The notes: a model not told the origin generated them from the sequence alone. Numbered from the stretch's first letter, positions 32,742-45,161 are shown. The stretch is DNA of 64,000 bases from Salticus scenicus (GCA_963930645.1 OZ005662.1:79552841-79616840); one strand, 5' to 3'. Numbers and translations: made by a program.

Positions 32742-33784
32742 TCTATATAAATAAAGAGAAGTGTCTCTGTCTGTCTCCGCTCTGGTGCTAACACTACTGA
32801 TCACAGAGCTGATAAAACTTGTCATATCGGTACCTGGGACCCTATAGGTGTGCACCTCATCGAGATTTTTTCGAATTTGAACTTTTTTTTTCTTTTTTTA
32901 ATTTTAAATATTGGTTTTTATGTTTCATCTTTCATGAATTTATTCTTCCATTGTAATCGCCTGCATTCTTAGCAACGGCTATTGCACAATTTATTACTTT
33001 CTCTTACCCATAGGGTCGAGAAAGTACTGTTTTAGGGTCAAATTTTCGAACGTGAGTTTTTGTTATACTTACAAGTTCTGAGGTCCCCTGAATACGAAAA
33101 TCATGTTTTTAGCGAATGGTCTGTGTGTCTGTCTGTTATCAGCATATCTCAAGAACAAATAGTAGCAGAAATTCCAAACTCGGTATTCCAAATGTGTATC
33201 ATATAGGGATTTTACACTAAGCTTTTCGTTGAGATGAAGCCAATGGTTCGTGTACAGGAACACTCAAAAGTATTCAAATACATTACGTCTATACGGGAAA
33301 TTGCAGGTAAGTAGAGTTTAACATCTATAGACTGCACTAAACAAAATGAAACGAATATATATTTTTTGTAATAGAGATAGTCAACTAGGAAAAAAAAATT
33401 GTGTATGTAGGAGCCTCGCCTCCCCCCTGGGGGAAAGTCCCTCCTCGAGGGGAGTAAATTTTCATGATGGATATCTTTCAAAAGAGCTCGCCAGTTCTTT
33501 TAAAACGAATGGTTGAACCATCGATCTGCGATAATTCAAAATAAAGTTATCGATTTTTTTCATTTTTAACATTTTTTTTTTTTTTTTTTTTAATGTAATA
33601 TTGAGAATAAATAAATAAATTTAACTTTTTTTGCATATTTAGTGTTATATTACTTCTCTAATATGGAAATCGTCTGCATTATCATGGAAGATAATTTTTT
33701 TAAATAATAATTTTAATAAATTATTTTTACGAATTTGTATAAAAAAATATAGAAGAAAGTCGTGTGGTGGCCACAACACACTAG
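32742..33784 (+). mobile_element. Non-autonomous Helitron, 1.04 kb
   Basis: The 5' end TCTATATAAATAAAGAGAAG follows an A. The 3' end is a GC-rich hairpin (GTGTGGTGGCCACAACAC) then CTAG followed by T, which is the Helitron signature with A|T insertion and no target duplication. The TAGGTGTGCACCTCATCGAG block at about 32844 is shared with 45851. No Rep/helicase is encoded. Confidence 0.75.
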
Positions 33785-34025
33785 TTATTTCTTGTTAGTA
33801 GATGTGCTTTACTAATAATATTTTACCATTTGCAAGAAAGCTGTTCGGGAATTGAAATAAATTCCTCATAGAGATATGGTAAATAATATACGTTTTAAGC
33901 TAAATATTCATCGCTTGTTTTTTGTATATTTATACATTTTGAGGCTTCCTGATTACCGTAGTCAAGTTTTTTAACGTTTGATCTTTGTCTGTGTCTCTTA
34001 GAGTAACTTAAAAACGAATAATTTT
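33785..34025. other. AT-rich DNA, no gene recognised
   Basis: Nothing supportable beyond similarity in style to the surrounding Helitron-like repeats. Confidence 0.4.
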
Positions 34026-34760
34026 AGGAGATCCAAATGTTGTATTTTGAAGTTAATATAAGTTTGTTGCAGGAAAAGTTTGATCAAGATTGATATGTTT
34101 CGATGTATGTTGCGTGTGAAAATTGTCTGTATAATTTTAAGTAAACTTTTAATTTTATTAACAGAATTAAATTCTATATAAATGTAGGTGCATAGCCCCT
34201 CTCACACAGAACTAATTATCATATAAAACTCTTCCGAAGCCTAATTTGAATTGTTTTACATAGGTTTACATAATAGTACTCACTATCTTACCCCTTAATC
34301 TCCAACCTGTATTTATAGTATTAAATTTCATGGTAAGAGAAACTCGAGTGAGTGACACACCAGATTGTTTTAATTTATTATATATATTGAAAATAAAATG
34401 GCAATACAGTAGAAGAAAAGATTTATTATATTAAATTTTAAATTTAAAAACTTATTTATAACAGTTTATGCATAATTTTTATTGTATAAGAGCTTTTTAT
34501 TTTTCACTTTTAAATATCATTCCTTTAATATATATATATATATATTTTTCTTTCTCTGTGTTTTTTTTTTTTTTTTTTCATTCATTCATTCATTCATTCA
34601 TTCTTTTTTTTTTTTTTTTTTATTTATAGTATTTATCGGAAAAAATCGTAGCATATCATAGAAACCATTAAACTGATTTTTTTATGAATTTAATTCCTTT
34701 TAAAAGAAAGTATACTTTTTATTTCATTTATTATATTGCTCGGAATGATATGATAATATA
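34026..34760. repeat. Helitron-family sequence in permuted order
   Basis: The segment 34026-34363 (CCAAATGTTGTATTTTGAAG to GAGTGACACACCAG) matches 46455-46728. The next segment 34380-34760 (AAACTTATTTATAACAG, TTATAGTATTTATCGGAAAA) matches 46080-46460. The two blocks occur in the opposite order at the two loci. A (TTCA)n run lies at 34577-34604. Confidence 0.6.
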
Positions 34761-34844
34761 GTGGAAGTAGACGGAACTATAAAATACACGGTTCAAAAAA
34801 TAAAATATTTAATAGATGTTGAGATACAGTCACCTTTAAAATCG

Positions 34845-34875
<31 letters not shown>

Positions 34876-35430
34876 TAATAGCAGATCTACCTGTCGTCGA
34901 TAAATATCCAAAATGAAATATCCTGGAAAGATATTTCTGCAGGCAGTGGAAACCCGGACCCGCTGTAGTGCGGGTAGAGAAAAAAAGGCCGTAGGCAGCA
35001 GGTACCCGAAGCGAGGTTTAGAGCGATTTCAATATATATTTTTTAATTTTTATTTATGATGGGATGAAAAAAATGAATACCAATCCAACTCTTTTGAAAA
35101 TTCATTTAAATATAGTGAGCAGCGAAGCGGGCGAAGCCTGAAAGTTTCATATAAAAAGGAGAAATAACGCACATATAAAATAAGAGACTAAAATTTTAAT
35201 GCCTGTTTTCGCCTTAATTTAACACCTACAGTGCGATTATAGTAGATCTATATTTCATTTCTTAAAAATAAATAAATAAATAGCATTATAGATGTTTATG
35301 TATTCTCTCTGTCTCTGTCTCTCTTTTAATACTTCCTAACAAGTTTGAAAAGTGTTAATGACTTCGGTTTGTCTCTCTGCGTCTGTCTTTTTGTCCGCGT
35401 TCTAACTTTCAAAAATATTTATGAAATTTC
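34761..35430. other. Repeat-derived DNA with GC-richer words
   Basis: GCAGCGAAGCGGGCGAAGCC at about 35120 is roughly complementary to GCTTCGCCCGCTAGCGGG at about 36290, hinting at an inverted pair. A T run is near 34848-34871. Confidence 0.4.
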
Positions 35431-35439
35431 TTGAACTGA

Positions 35440-35645
35440 CATATATTATTTTATTTTACTATTGGATATTTCTTATTTAAAATGGTGTGAATACCTCTAC
35501 TGGTTTGTCTACAGGGACACCTAAAAACATTCCAAAGCATTGTGTTCTATGAGAGGTATTTCGAAAAATCATATAATAATAATTTTACTTCTCACAAATC
35601 TTAATGAAACTGAAATATATTATTCAAGTTTACAATCGGATGTTC

Positions 35646-35684
<39 letters not shown>

Positions 35685-36175
35685 AGTACATACCACCGCT
35701 GATTTGTATACAAGAATTCCCGAAAGTATTCCAAAGCATTCCGTTCTATGAGAGGCATTTCTATACACCAAATTTTAATAACTTGACTTTTCACATATCG
35801 TAGTAAAATTGAAGTGTATTACTCATATGTACACAAAAATATTTTCTATAGAGTATAGTATGATCCGTATTAGATTTGTAGGGCCACACAAAAATATTCA
35901 GTTACATTATGGGCTATTATTGGAAAGTGACTGGAATTGCATTTCCGATAAACATTAAGCGTGCTTAACCCTTTCTAACAATTCTTAAGTGTGAATATGA
36001 TTGCAATTTGTATATCTATCTATCTGACTGTCCATCTGTCCGTTCCGATATTCTATAAATATTTTGGAAAATTTTAAATAACGATACTCTGTTCACTATG
36101 GAATGTTCCCTATTTAATATGGTGTTAATAGGTCCTATACATAGGTATATGTACAAAAATATCCCGCTCGCCCCC
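35440..36175. repeat. Degenerate tandem array of four ~190-240-bp units
   Basis: Units share TTCCAAAGCATTsyGTTCTA then TGAGAGGyATTTC and a GGATGTTCC/GGATATTTC start. They begin near 35460, 35635, 35830 and 36095, with decay towards the end. Confidence 0.55.
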
Positions 36176-36279
36176 CCCCCTTCAAAAAAAAATGTATTGC
36201 GTTTTAAAACAGATTTTTATAAACCCCATTTAAATAACTTACTACCGTAAAAATCATAAAGAAATCAACATTTAATGCT

Positions 36280-37060
36280 AGTAACTAGCGAGCTTCGCCC
36301 GCTAGCGGGTCAGTATTTTCAAATGAATCACTAAAATTAATGAATCACTAACAGTAACTTTTAGTGTCAAGAAAAGAAATAAAAAAAAATCATTTCTGAT
36401 TGGGTAAAAAGTCCGCCCGGGTCCCCACTGCCTTCGGCAGCGCTGCCCCGTGCGCGCTGCGCGCGCGTATTCCTTCCCTGACCCTTCGTGCCCCCCCCCC
36501 CTCAAAAAAAAAAAAATTCTGATCGGGTAAAAACTCACACCGGGTCCCCACTGTCTTCGGCAGCGCAGACCCATGCGCGCTGCGCGCGCACGTGTGTGAG
36601 TATACGTGCACTGCGCGCACATATTCCTTCTCAAATCAAATTTTTATTCTTAAGAAAAGAAAATTAAAAAAATCATTTCTCATCGGGTACAAAGTCGGAC
36701 CGGGTCCTCACTGCCTACGGCAGCGCAGTCCCGTACGCGCTGCGCGCGCTCAAGTTAAGGAATACACGCGCTGCGCGCGTATTCCTTCCCTGATCCTTCG
36801 TGCCTCCTAAATAAATCATTTCTGATCGGGTAAAAACTCCCACCGTGTCCCCACTGCGTTCGGCAGCGCAGACCCATGCGCGCTGCCCGCGCACGTGTGA
36901 AGGTATACGCGCGCTACGCGCACATATTCCTTCTCAAATCAAATTTTTATTTTTAAGAAATGAAAATAAAAAAAAAATCATTTCTTATCGGTTAAAAAGT
37001 CGGACCGGGTCCCCACTGCCTTCGGCAGCGCGGTACACGCCTATATCTTCCCCACCCTTT
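36280..37060. repeat. GC-rich array with alternating A/B units (higher-order repeat)
   Basis: Five units of about 145-160 bp start at about 36390, 36517, 36673, 36817 and 36977 with TCATTTCTGATCGGGTAAAA-type sequence. Each contains CACTGCCTTCGGCAGCGC and TGCGCGCTGCGCGCGC-type palindromes. Units 1 and 3 end in CCTTCCCTGAyCCTTCGTGC, units 2 and 4 in TTCTCAAATCAAATTTTTAT, giving an A-B-A-B-A pattern with a dimer of about 285-305 bp. The array opens with ACTAGCGAGCTTCGCCC. Confidence 0.8.
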
Positions 37061-37118
37061 CAGCCCTTCCTAATTAACCTACATATACCAAGTTTGAACG
37101 GTCTAACTGATTTAGCTG

Positions 37119-37530
37119 AGATGCAAAAAAAAACTTAATCAGAACACCTCAAAACGTGTAAATCTGGTGAAAACTTTCGATAATATAAAAAAACTTTAAA
37201 ATATCTTTCGAATGATGGATTAAAAATAATTTAATCATAATTAGAAATTGAAATATTGAAATTTGAAAATATTACAGCGCCATCTGGCGGTACAAATTTC
37301 TGTAATCTACTATTCGATTCCAAATCAACAAAGCTATCTAATGATGTATTACTTATGAAGTTATTTTAATTAGTAGTTGAGATACAAAAGAAAACCGATT
37401 CAGGAGACCTCAAAACGTGTAAATGAAGCGAAATCTTGAATCTCACTTTCGATAATATAAAAGTACTTTAAAATATCTTTCGAATGATGTATTAAAAATA
37501 ATTTAATCATAGTTAGAATTTGAAATACGC
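37119..37530. repeat. 273-bp tandem repeat, locus 2
   Basis: A partial unit (37119-37242), a full unit (37243-37514) and the start of a third carry the same landmarks as 29165-29573, including TTACAGCGCCATCTGGCGG and CAAAACGTGTAAAT. Confidence 0.8.
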
Positions 37531-38245
37531 GTATCAGAATAAAATTTAATTTGCAATTAAATTGTACATTTTTTATTTATTCTGGAAACCCGGTGAAATT
37601 TTAACTGCAACTTCGTCTTGTGATGTTAAAAGTTTGTAGCATGTGTGAAATAATTTTGAAGAAAATTGAAGCATTTTGAAATTTGCAATTTTTATTTCCA
37701 GTACAAAATCAGTAAAGCAGGAAATAAAATCTATTTATTCTTTCGCCCGGCGCCATGGTAACCGAAATATGTCTAGAAGGAAATTAAAAAAACTCTTGTG
37801 ATTTGTTGCCACCTTTTTTTCATACTTTAGTTAATTTTAAAAAATCTAATTGTCCGATCGATAAACCGTTTAAACCATCGGATTAAGAAAAAAAAGCCCT
37901 TTCCAATGGTATCTTATTTGTAACGATACGACTGATATTTCTAATTATTTTCCACTTTTTCCGTAAAAATGTCACTTTTTAAGCATTTAATCATAAATTC
38001 TGGGTCATTTTTCGGTAGATATGGGTCGACGTTTTAATTAATATCTCTGCTAATTAGGGTCGCATCGCTTAGCGAATTATCGCGATGTCGATATGAAGAA
38101 ATTCTGCGTCTGTCGACACCGGTTTCGAGGCGCTGCGACCATTAGCGCCGGAGCTTTAGCGGTCACAATGCATTTCTCACAGACAGACAGACAGAAAGAC
38201 AGACAGACAGACAGATGCGCACAGATTTTAATAATATAGGGAGAT
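37531..38245. other. Repeat-derived DNA ending in (GACA)n
   Basis: The segment 38045-38170 is GC-richer, and a (CAGA)n microsatellite lies at 38180-38214. The end ATTTTAATAATATAGGGA resembles the 3' edge of retroelement-type repeats. Confidence 0.4.
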
Positions 38246-39280
38246 ACTAAAATAATGCTTTGTATACAATATGGTATGGTTAACCTCGATATTGTCAGGG
38301 CTGAATAAAAATGTTCAAATCTATTAAAGATTGCAGTTAAAATCTGAAGACTGCATTTTCATTCGTGTTAAGCATTTTAAACATTTTCAACAATATTTAA
38401 GAGTGACTATGAATTCAGTCTTAATATGTATGCCTTTTAGTCCTGTCTGTCTTGAAAGGAAACAAACAAACAACAACAACAAAAAAAAAGATTACTGCGT
38501 ATATTTATACGCAGTTAAATACCGTTTCTACATTTTTCATTTATTAGTCTTTTACGTTTTATATATCTATTTTGTACAGTTATAGTTAAAATTCTTTCCT
38601 ATTGATTACAATACAAAATTGTTTGGTTTATACGATTCGAATATCGACTATAAATCTTTTTTTTTTTTTCTCTTTTCTAGTATTAGCAAACTTTCTGCTT
38701 AAGTCCTTATTTCTTATTTCTTCAGATATTAATTATCTTAAATTTTGTGAGAAATTTCATGATTATGTTTATTATTATTATTCTTTTTACGTCACTCTAA
38801 GGAGAAAAAAAGCAAAAACTTTATTTGTAATGCTAAATTTAATACCCATAGAAAATCAGTGATTCAGATATTTGTTTATTAAAGTTATTTTGCAATTAAT
38901 GCCTATCTTTAATGTTTAATATTTATTAATAATATATTTTTATTCGTGTTCAAGTTAAGCAATCATAATTAGTACTTTTATTTTAAAATTTATTTACTAT
39001 CTTTAATATAAATAAATAAATTAAATAATTAATTAAAATAAACATAAACACGTATATTTTGATTTTAAGTCTTTATAAATATCGTTTTATGTCATTTCCT
39101 TGAAAAATGTATATGGTCTCAAACTAGAAATAACCCGTGTCTTTTATCCTTCTCTTATCTGTTGTCCTTTTTCTAAGAACGCACTACGCACCTGAAAATC
39201 ATTTTAAGGGGTTTTCTGTAGTTTTAAAAGAAGAAAATAAAGGGACAATTTCTTCTCCGTTAAAAATCCTTTATCTCTTT
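38246..39280. other. AT-rich DNA, no gene recognised
   Basis: Open frames here are driven by T- and A-rich sequence and carry no recognisable domain. Confidence 0.5.
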
Positions 39281-39284
39281 ACAG

Positions 39285-39508
39285 AGGAGGGCAAAAAAAC
39301 TATTAATCTTCATCGATCACTCGAGCTTGTGAAATTTGGGAATACACGTATATCCTGCGGGGTATCATCCGGTGCGGGGTATCTATCGCGAACAACGAGA
39401 AAATCAACATCAGTCTCGTTTTTGTTTCGGAAGTCTCGATTATTAACGCATAATAAAGATGAAATTGAGGACAGTGAAAAGGAATTTGATGAGGATTTGA
39501 ATTAAATA
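39285..39508 (+). CDS. Candidate terminal exon of an unidentified gene
   Basis: A good acceptor (CTTTATCTCTTTACAG at about 39269-39284) is followed by an open frame of about 73 codons ending in TAA (about 39503-39505). Composition is notably more balanced than the flanks. The peptide includes INLHRSLELVKFGNTRISCG, a basic Ser/Arg/Thr stretch (RTTRKSTSVSFLFRKSR) and an acidic end (DEIEDSEKEFDEDLN). This would suit a cytoplasmic C-terminal tail, but I do not recognise the family. The frame is also open upstream to 39137; I prefer the splice acceptor to an internal start because the upstream part is low-complexity. No other exon of the gene is identified. Confidence 0.4.
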
Positions 39509-39509
39509 T

Positions 39510-40017
39510 TTTATGAATTGCTGTGATTTCTTATCTGCCTTCATGGTTTGAAGATAAATTTTATTTTGCTGCAGATAGGTTCAGAAAATACTGCTATTGG
39601 GATTTTTATGTTTATTATTATTTTTATCATGAATTTTTATATAATTCATGGTATATGCATTTTAATGAAAGATGATTTGGGCACTTTAAATTCACGGAAG
39701 GTTTATTTTATTTCATTAGTAAAAGGAGTCGATAAAAGTAGAACTTAACGATTGTCATTATTTGAAAATGGTGTATATCACCATCGATTCAGAGAATAGA
39801 TGTCCTGGAATCAGGAATCTACTGTGCATGGGCAAAAAGAGTTAGTTTATTTAAAGAGAGAAAAACATCAAATTTCTTAATTTGTTTATATCACCTCATC
39901 AATGCAATCGCAGTCCAATGCACCAAAAAATGGGTGCTAAAAAATGATAAATTTTGTAAGCAAGCATCATAAATTAAAAAAATAATAATAAATAAATTAA
40001 TAATTGTTTTTTGTACT

Positions 40018-40055
<38 letters not shown>

Positions 40056-40068
40056 TGTACCCTCGTCA
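39510..40068. other. AT-rich DNA with a long A run
   Basis: A pure A tract of more than 30 bases lies at about 40020-40053. No gene is seen. Confidence 0.5.
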
Positions 40069-40076
40069 GAAAAAAG

Positions 40077-41260
40077 CAGGGTTGGCAAGTTTTTTCCAAG
40101 TGGAAGAATGGAAGAAACTGTTTTTCTTAAAAAATTATGTTATAAATTGCAGATTTGTAAGATACAATGGATGCATTTATCTTATAAACAACTTTAAGTA
40201 GCTTTAAAATTATACCTATAAAAATTTAGTAACATTTAATTAATAATTATGGGTAATTTTACCAAAGTGATCTTCGTTATCTGATGATTACGTTGTAAAA
40301 TACTCAAAATCCAGTTTGAAAAAAAAATCAATTTCAATTTAAACAGTGTAAAGTTTTATAATTTAGACAATTTTATTTTTTTAACTGTTATTAAATAATA
40401 GTTTGGATTTGCATCACTTTCTTATATTTTCTGATAAAGCAGTTTTTAACAAACATCCAGTTAATTAAAAGAACCAGTAGTCAATACTGTATTACAAAAT
40501 GTCATCAAAAACTTTATTTTCTTTATAGTCATATACGGTATAGTAAACTCTAATCCACAGATTTATAATCTGCATATCCTTCTAATCCATAATTGATTTT
40601 TTAATGTAAAAGAAATTTACATCTCATATTTAAAAAAAAATTCACCTTTCTCACATTTTTACTTTTTTTTTTTAAACAAAATTTTTACCTTAATACTTGC
40701 TTTGAAACACAGTTGGAAAAGGGGGGGGGGGGTAACATTCTTGTATTTATTATCCTGCAATTTATGTACACTAGCACTTAAAACAAACCACTATTACATC
40801 AATGTTTAAGAAAATTAATCAGTGATGAATATTATTTCTGAACTTTCAAAAGTATTTTTTTTTTGTGTGTTTTTTAAATATGTTTATTTACATTATACAT
40901 GTACCTATTATATGCAAATAATATGGCTAAAAATTCCATAATTATTATCACTTGCACTGTTTGAACGTATAATAATATGAGATAGTATCTATGCAAAAAC
41001 TTCTAAAAATATTAGCATTAAAAAGTAATAACCCATCACCTGTATATATTTAGTGTTTGTTTTCGAATAACTTATTTTTCTAAAAATATTTTTAATATTA
41101 ATTGGATTATAGTTTAGATTTGACATTATATTTATGCTTTGAGTTTATATAGTTCATAAATTTTAATTTTGAACATCTGTTTTGTCTTCTGGTTGGTTTC
41201 TTCAATTTTCTTCCAGTTTTTTCCAGTTTCTACCACTGTCCTGAAAGAAACCCAACCCTG
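40077..41260. mobile_element. hAT-type non-autonomous element, 1.18 kb
   Basis: A perfect 8-bp target duplication GAAAAAAG stands at 40069-40076 and 41261-41268. Ends are CAGGGTTGGCAAG and, inverted, CAGGGTTGGGTTTC. Sub-terminal GGAAGAA/GAAACTG words occur at both ends. The target duplication is A-rich, so chance is a little higher than usual, but the ends agree. No transposase found. Confidence 0.7.
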
Positions 41261-41791
41261 GAAAAAAGAAAAAAAAAAAAAAAGTGCATGACTGCAGTGA
41301 TGCAGCATCAAAGTTCCTTACAAAATTTTAAATTTATTATTTATCTAATGATCACAGAAAAGTGTGACAGTATGCCTTTTGATTGCATAATTTGGGTGTC
41401 AATATGTAGTATAATAGCCGAAAATTCAAGAATTTTAGGATAACTAATGATATTTAAAGCTATTTCAGGAAATTTTTTAAGAATTCAGGAAAACCAGGAT
41501 AAGTATTATCCCTGCTTTTGAGACTTTTTTTATTCATTTGAAATAATTTGAATGAAACTGTATTATAGAAAGTTTAAATTGTTTAACAGGATTTTATACA
41601 TATCAGACAATATAAAACTCAATGGCCAAGCTCATGAAACATTATTCACCCCTTTCTTTCTTGGACGTTTAAATGCATAACTAAGATTTTTTTTTTTTTT
41701 TTTTTTTCATTTCTTAAAATATTCCAGATGCATAAAATAAATTTTTTAAGGAGTACAGCGACTCTCAATCTGTAAACTTGACACAAATAAC

Positions 41792-41833
41792 TTGCTTACA
41801 ATATTTGTAAACTTTACAAATATTGTAAGCAAA
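41792..41833. other. Near-perfect hairpin
   Basis: TTGCTTACAATATTTGTAAA is followed directly by its reverse complement with one extra C between them: a 20-bp stem with essentially no loop. Confidence 0.8.
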
Positions 41834-42189
41834 ACTTAAAAATGGATCGTTTCTACGTGCTTGACAATGCTTGTTTACAGACAAAAAATATAATAAAACT
41901 ATTAAAATAATAATTCTTACCAGAAATATAATAGTCCGTAAGCCTGTATTTAATAAATCTTTAAAATACGTAATCTATATCTATAAAATGCTACAATATC
42001 TTTGAAATACGTAAAATCACTTTAAGTAATTTAAGATGCACAATAAGTTAGGGGAACAAGCTAATTGTTGCGGTTTGTCTTTAAGATTTACCTTCTACAT
42101 GCAAACATGATGACAACTTTCATAATAATATCATTACGGGGTCTTTGAAAGATAAAAAAGGGAGGTGCACAAACCTTTGTTATAACAAA

Positions 42190-42432
42190 CCCATATACCA
42201 GTTTGCAATATTCTACGACCAACTGTTTTTGAGTTATTCAAGATACACACATACGTACATACAGATGCTATGAAAAGTCATTTTAAGTCATAGATATTTC
42301 TGAAATGGAAGCTCATTTTAAGACCATTGTTGCATATGTAAAACTAGACATCAGGACCGTCACAAATATAAATTTGCAACATTTTACGATCATTCGTTTT
42401 TGAGCTGTGCAAGATACAAAATCCATTTCACA
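42190..42432. repeat. Tandem duplication, period ~175 bp
   Basis: TTTGCAATATTCTACGACCA and TTTGCAACATTTTACGATCA begin equivalent stretches that continue with GTTTTTGAGyTrTkCAAGATAC. Confidence 0.55.
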
Positions 42433-42786
42433 AATTGGGATTACTACAATACTTCCTTATACTCAACCTTAAAATGAACCCACCCTTCCTACAATCCAGA
42501 ACAAAGGAGGACACTTTGTTTTTGTCGTTTTGGTCCCACTAATTTTTTTGCTATCTTTTAAATATGAGTTTTTTAGTATGATAGCATATTTGTTGATATG
42601 GACAAATTGAAATGCTCTTAGAATATCTTTAATAAGGAATATCTTATAGGTAAATATATAAATTTTCGACATTATGTTTGCTCCCTAGCCATTGAGATTC
42701 AGGGAATTTTGTTCTGATTTTTTAAATGAAAATTTAATATATTTAATTATTATTATTATTATTATTATTATTTTAATTGCTATTGC

Positions 42787-42819
<33 letters not shown>

Positions 42820-43200
42820 AGGTTATTTTTATTTTTTTATTTTATTTAGATTTAACTTACTTTAATCGATGTAATTTGATTTGTAATTTACAATTAGTTA
42901 CTAAATTTTGTGACTTGAAAAGTATTGTTAACAATAACAATACCTTAATATTGAAAAGGAATCGCCATTTGAATATATATTTATTAATAAAGTCTGAATT
43001 AATTTAAAAATAATAAAATACAGATAGTTTTCTTTAAAAAAAGGAAAAAGAAAGAAAGAAAACCTTAGGATATTAAATATAATTTGCTTTTAGTGACAGA
43101 ATGCTATTTCTTTCAATGAACTAGTTATTAACTTGCAACTATCATAGACTATTTTTTCATACGTATATGTGTGTGATCATTTATGAAGTTTTTTAATTTA
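42433..43200. other. AT-rich DNA with homopolymers
   Basis: An (ATT)n run lies at 42747-42772 and a T run of about 30 at 42789-42818. No gene is recognised. Confidence 0.5.
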
Positions 43201-43204
43201 TATA

Positions 43205-43930
43205 CAGTAAAGACCCAGAAATCCGCCGAAGTCTGAAATCCGCAACAACTTGTCAGATACAAACAATGAAATTCACTATTAATAAATTACAAAACTGCAA
43301 ATCAGAATTTTTGAAAAAGATCTTAAATAATAATTTTATGTTTGCATTTTATGATTACAAAAAAGAAAAACAAAATAATAATATGTAAGACTGCAAGATC
43401 CAAGTTGCTGCTAATGAAATTATTGACAGTATATTAAATTCATCAAAAGAAAATAATGATTATTGTGATATGATGAAATCAATCAGGTAAATAATAACAA
43501 ACTAATTTTTTTAAAATGCTTTTTGATGAAGGCATAATTTTTAAGGAAGAACTCAATAAAATTCGTAGAAAAATAAATTTGTGTTACTACTATTTAAAAT
43601 AAATAATAAAAAAAATAAATAAATAAATCATGCAGGTTCAAGTTCAGTTTAAAATTAGCTACGTGTGAACAGATTTTATCTAAGTTTGACAATTTTTTTT
43701 TTTTTTTTCATTTTTACTTATTGTTTTTATTATATATTTTTGTTAATGTTCATTATTATTCTTATGTACATAGTAATTTAATATTCAGTGTTATTATTCA
43801 CTAGTATGTATTTAGTTTGATTAATTCTGTTTTTATTATTCAAAGTGAAAATCATTTTTTATGGACCCCGAAATCCTAAAATCTGCACAACCTCTGGTCC
43901 CGAGCTGTCTGGATTTTTGACTCTCTACTG
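43205..43930. mobile_element. Tigger/pogo-type element, non-autonomous
   Basis: TA-flanked ends: CAGTAAAGACCCAGAAATCC at left; the right end read inward is CAGTAGAGAGTCAAAAATCC. GGTCCCGAGCTGTCTGGAT inside the right end is the familiar Tigger sub-terminal sequence. The interior includes a short open stretch (ANEIIDSILNSSKENNDYCD) that could be a transposase C-terminal relic; otherwise non-coding. Confidence 0.75.
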
Positions 43931-43948
43931 TATTAATTAATTTATATA

Positions 43949-43980
<32 letters not shown>

Positions 43981-44018
43981 GTGTGTGAAAGAGAGATGTT
44001 TCATTCGATTTGATTGTG

Positions 44019-44703
44019 ATAATCACACTTTCACTGAGTTTGCATTATAAACTGAAATTATTTATTTCAATAAATTGATTTGTCTTTTGCGTCACGCTAT
44101 CCAAAACTGCGAGTAAAATTTGTGCAAATGTTTTTTTGCATCACACTATCTCTTTGCACAAACAAATTTTGACTTAGTTGGATACCATGGTACAAAGTAA
44201 CATTTACATAAATTTTACTCACCGTTTTGGATAGCGTGACGCAAAAGACAAATCAATTTATTGAAAAAAATAATTTCAATTTATAATGCAAACTCAGTGA
44301 AAGTGTGATTATTTGACAGTATACTTAAAAATTAAAACCACTGTTTCAATGTGTAAATATTCTTTATTAGACAAAACAAAGGTAATTTTAGTGGAATCTA
44401 AAAACAAATCTTTTAAAGTGACATTGAGACGTCACTGGAATTTTGATATCATTCCTTTTAAAACTGTTATTTTGAAATTGAAATGCAAATGAAAAAGCAT
44501 CAGTGAGTATATTTTATATATTTGTCTTATCTTGAAGTTAAAAATATGTTTGCATTGTAAATATAAATAAAAGAAAAAAGCAAATGATCAAATAAGAAAA
44601 ATCTATGTATATTTTAACCAATAGCAAAGCATCACTTAAAATTTAAAATTTGATATCATTATTTTTAAGACCCATATTTCAGCGATAAAGTAGCTGCGTC
44701 ACC
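44019..44703. repeat. Long palindrome, copy 1 (left arm truncated, inverted orientation)
   Basis: The left arm starts only at AATCACACTTTCACTGAG. The right arm is nearly complete but lacks the terminal CCCGTTAAGGG part, ending at GCTGCGTCAC. The centre is the reverse complement of the centre in copies 2 and 3, so this copy lies in the opposite orientation. TTTTGGATAGCGTGACGCAA marks the inner edge of the arm. Confidence 0.85.
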
Positions 44704-45129
44704 TGATAAATATTACCTACAGTTTTCTTGGAAAAAAAGTGGAGTGGAAAGAAAAGGGGGGAAATGTCAGGGGGATTTCGTCAGTACAATCCACTGTGAA
44801 TAACTGTACCTCCCCTTTCCATTAAGGGAAACGACTGATCCCCATCGAAACGCAATTGTATGAGCTGTAAAATATAAAAATGGAGCCAAACTGATATAGC
44901 AACCCTTTACACGTGTTCATAAAAGTTTCAGACTGCGTATGCGTTCACTGGTTGTCTGGTTCACTGTCCAGTCCAGTTCTGTTTATCAACTTCTGTGGTG
45001 TCGTCTGGTTTTTCCTATTTCTTGTATTCTCCCTGCAGTGTCTGATCCCAATCTCTTCTGGTATGTCATGGTTTCATTCATTTTATTGCTCTGCATTTCT
45101 AAAAATATCTATACTGAATTAAAGAGATG

Positions 45130-45161
<32 letters not shown>

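Noticed and set aside
44913..45130. Two overlapping hydrophobic frames
   Set aside because: Both are open in T-rich sequence, in different phases, without a domain; chance is the simpler reading.
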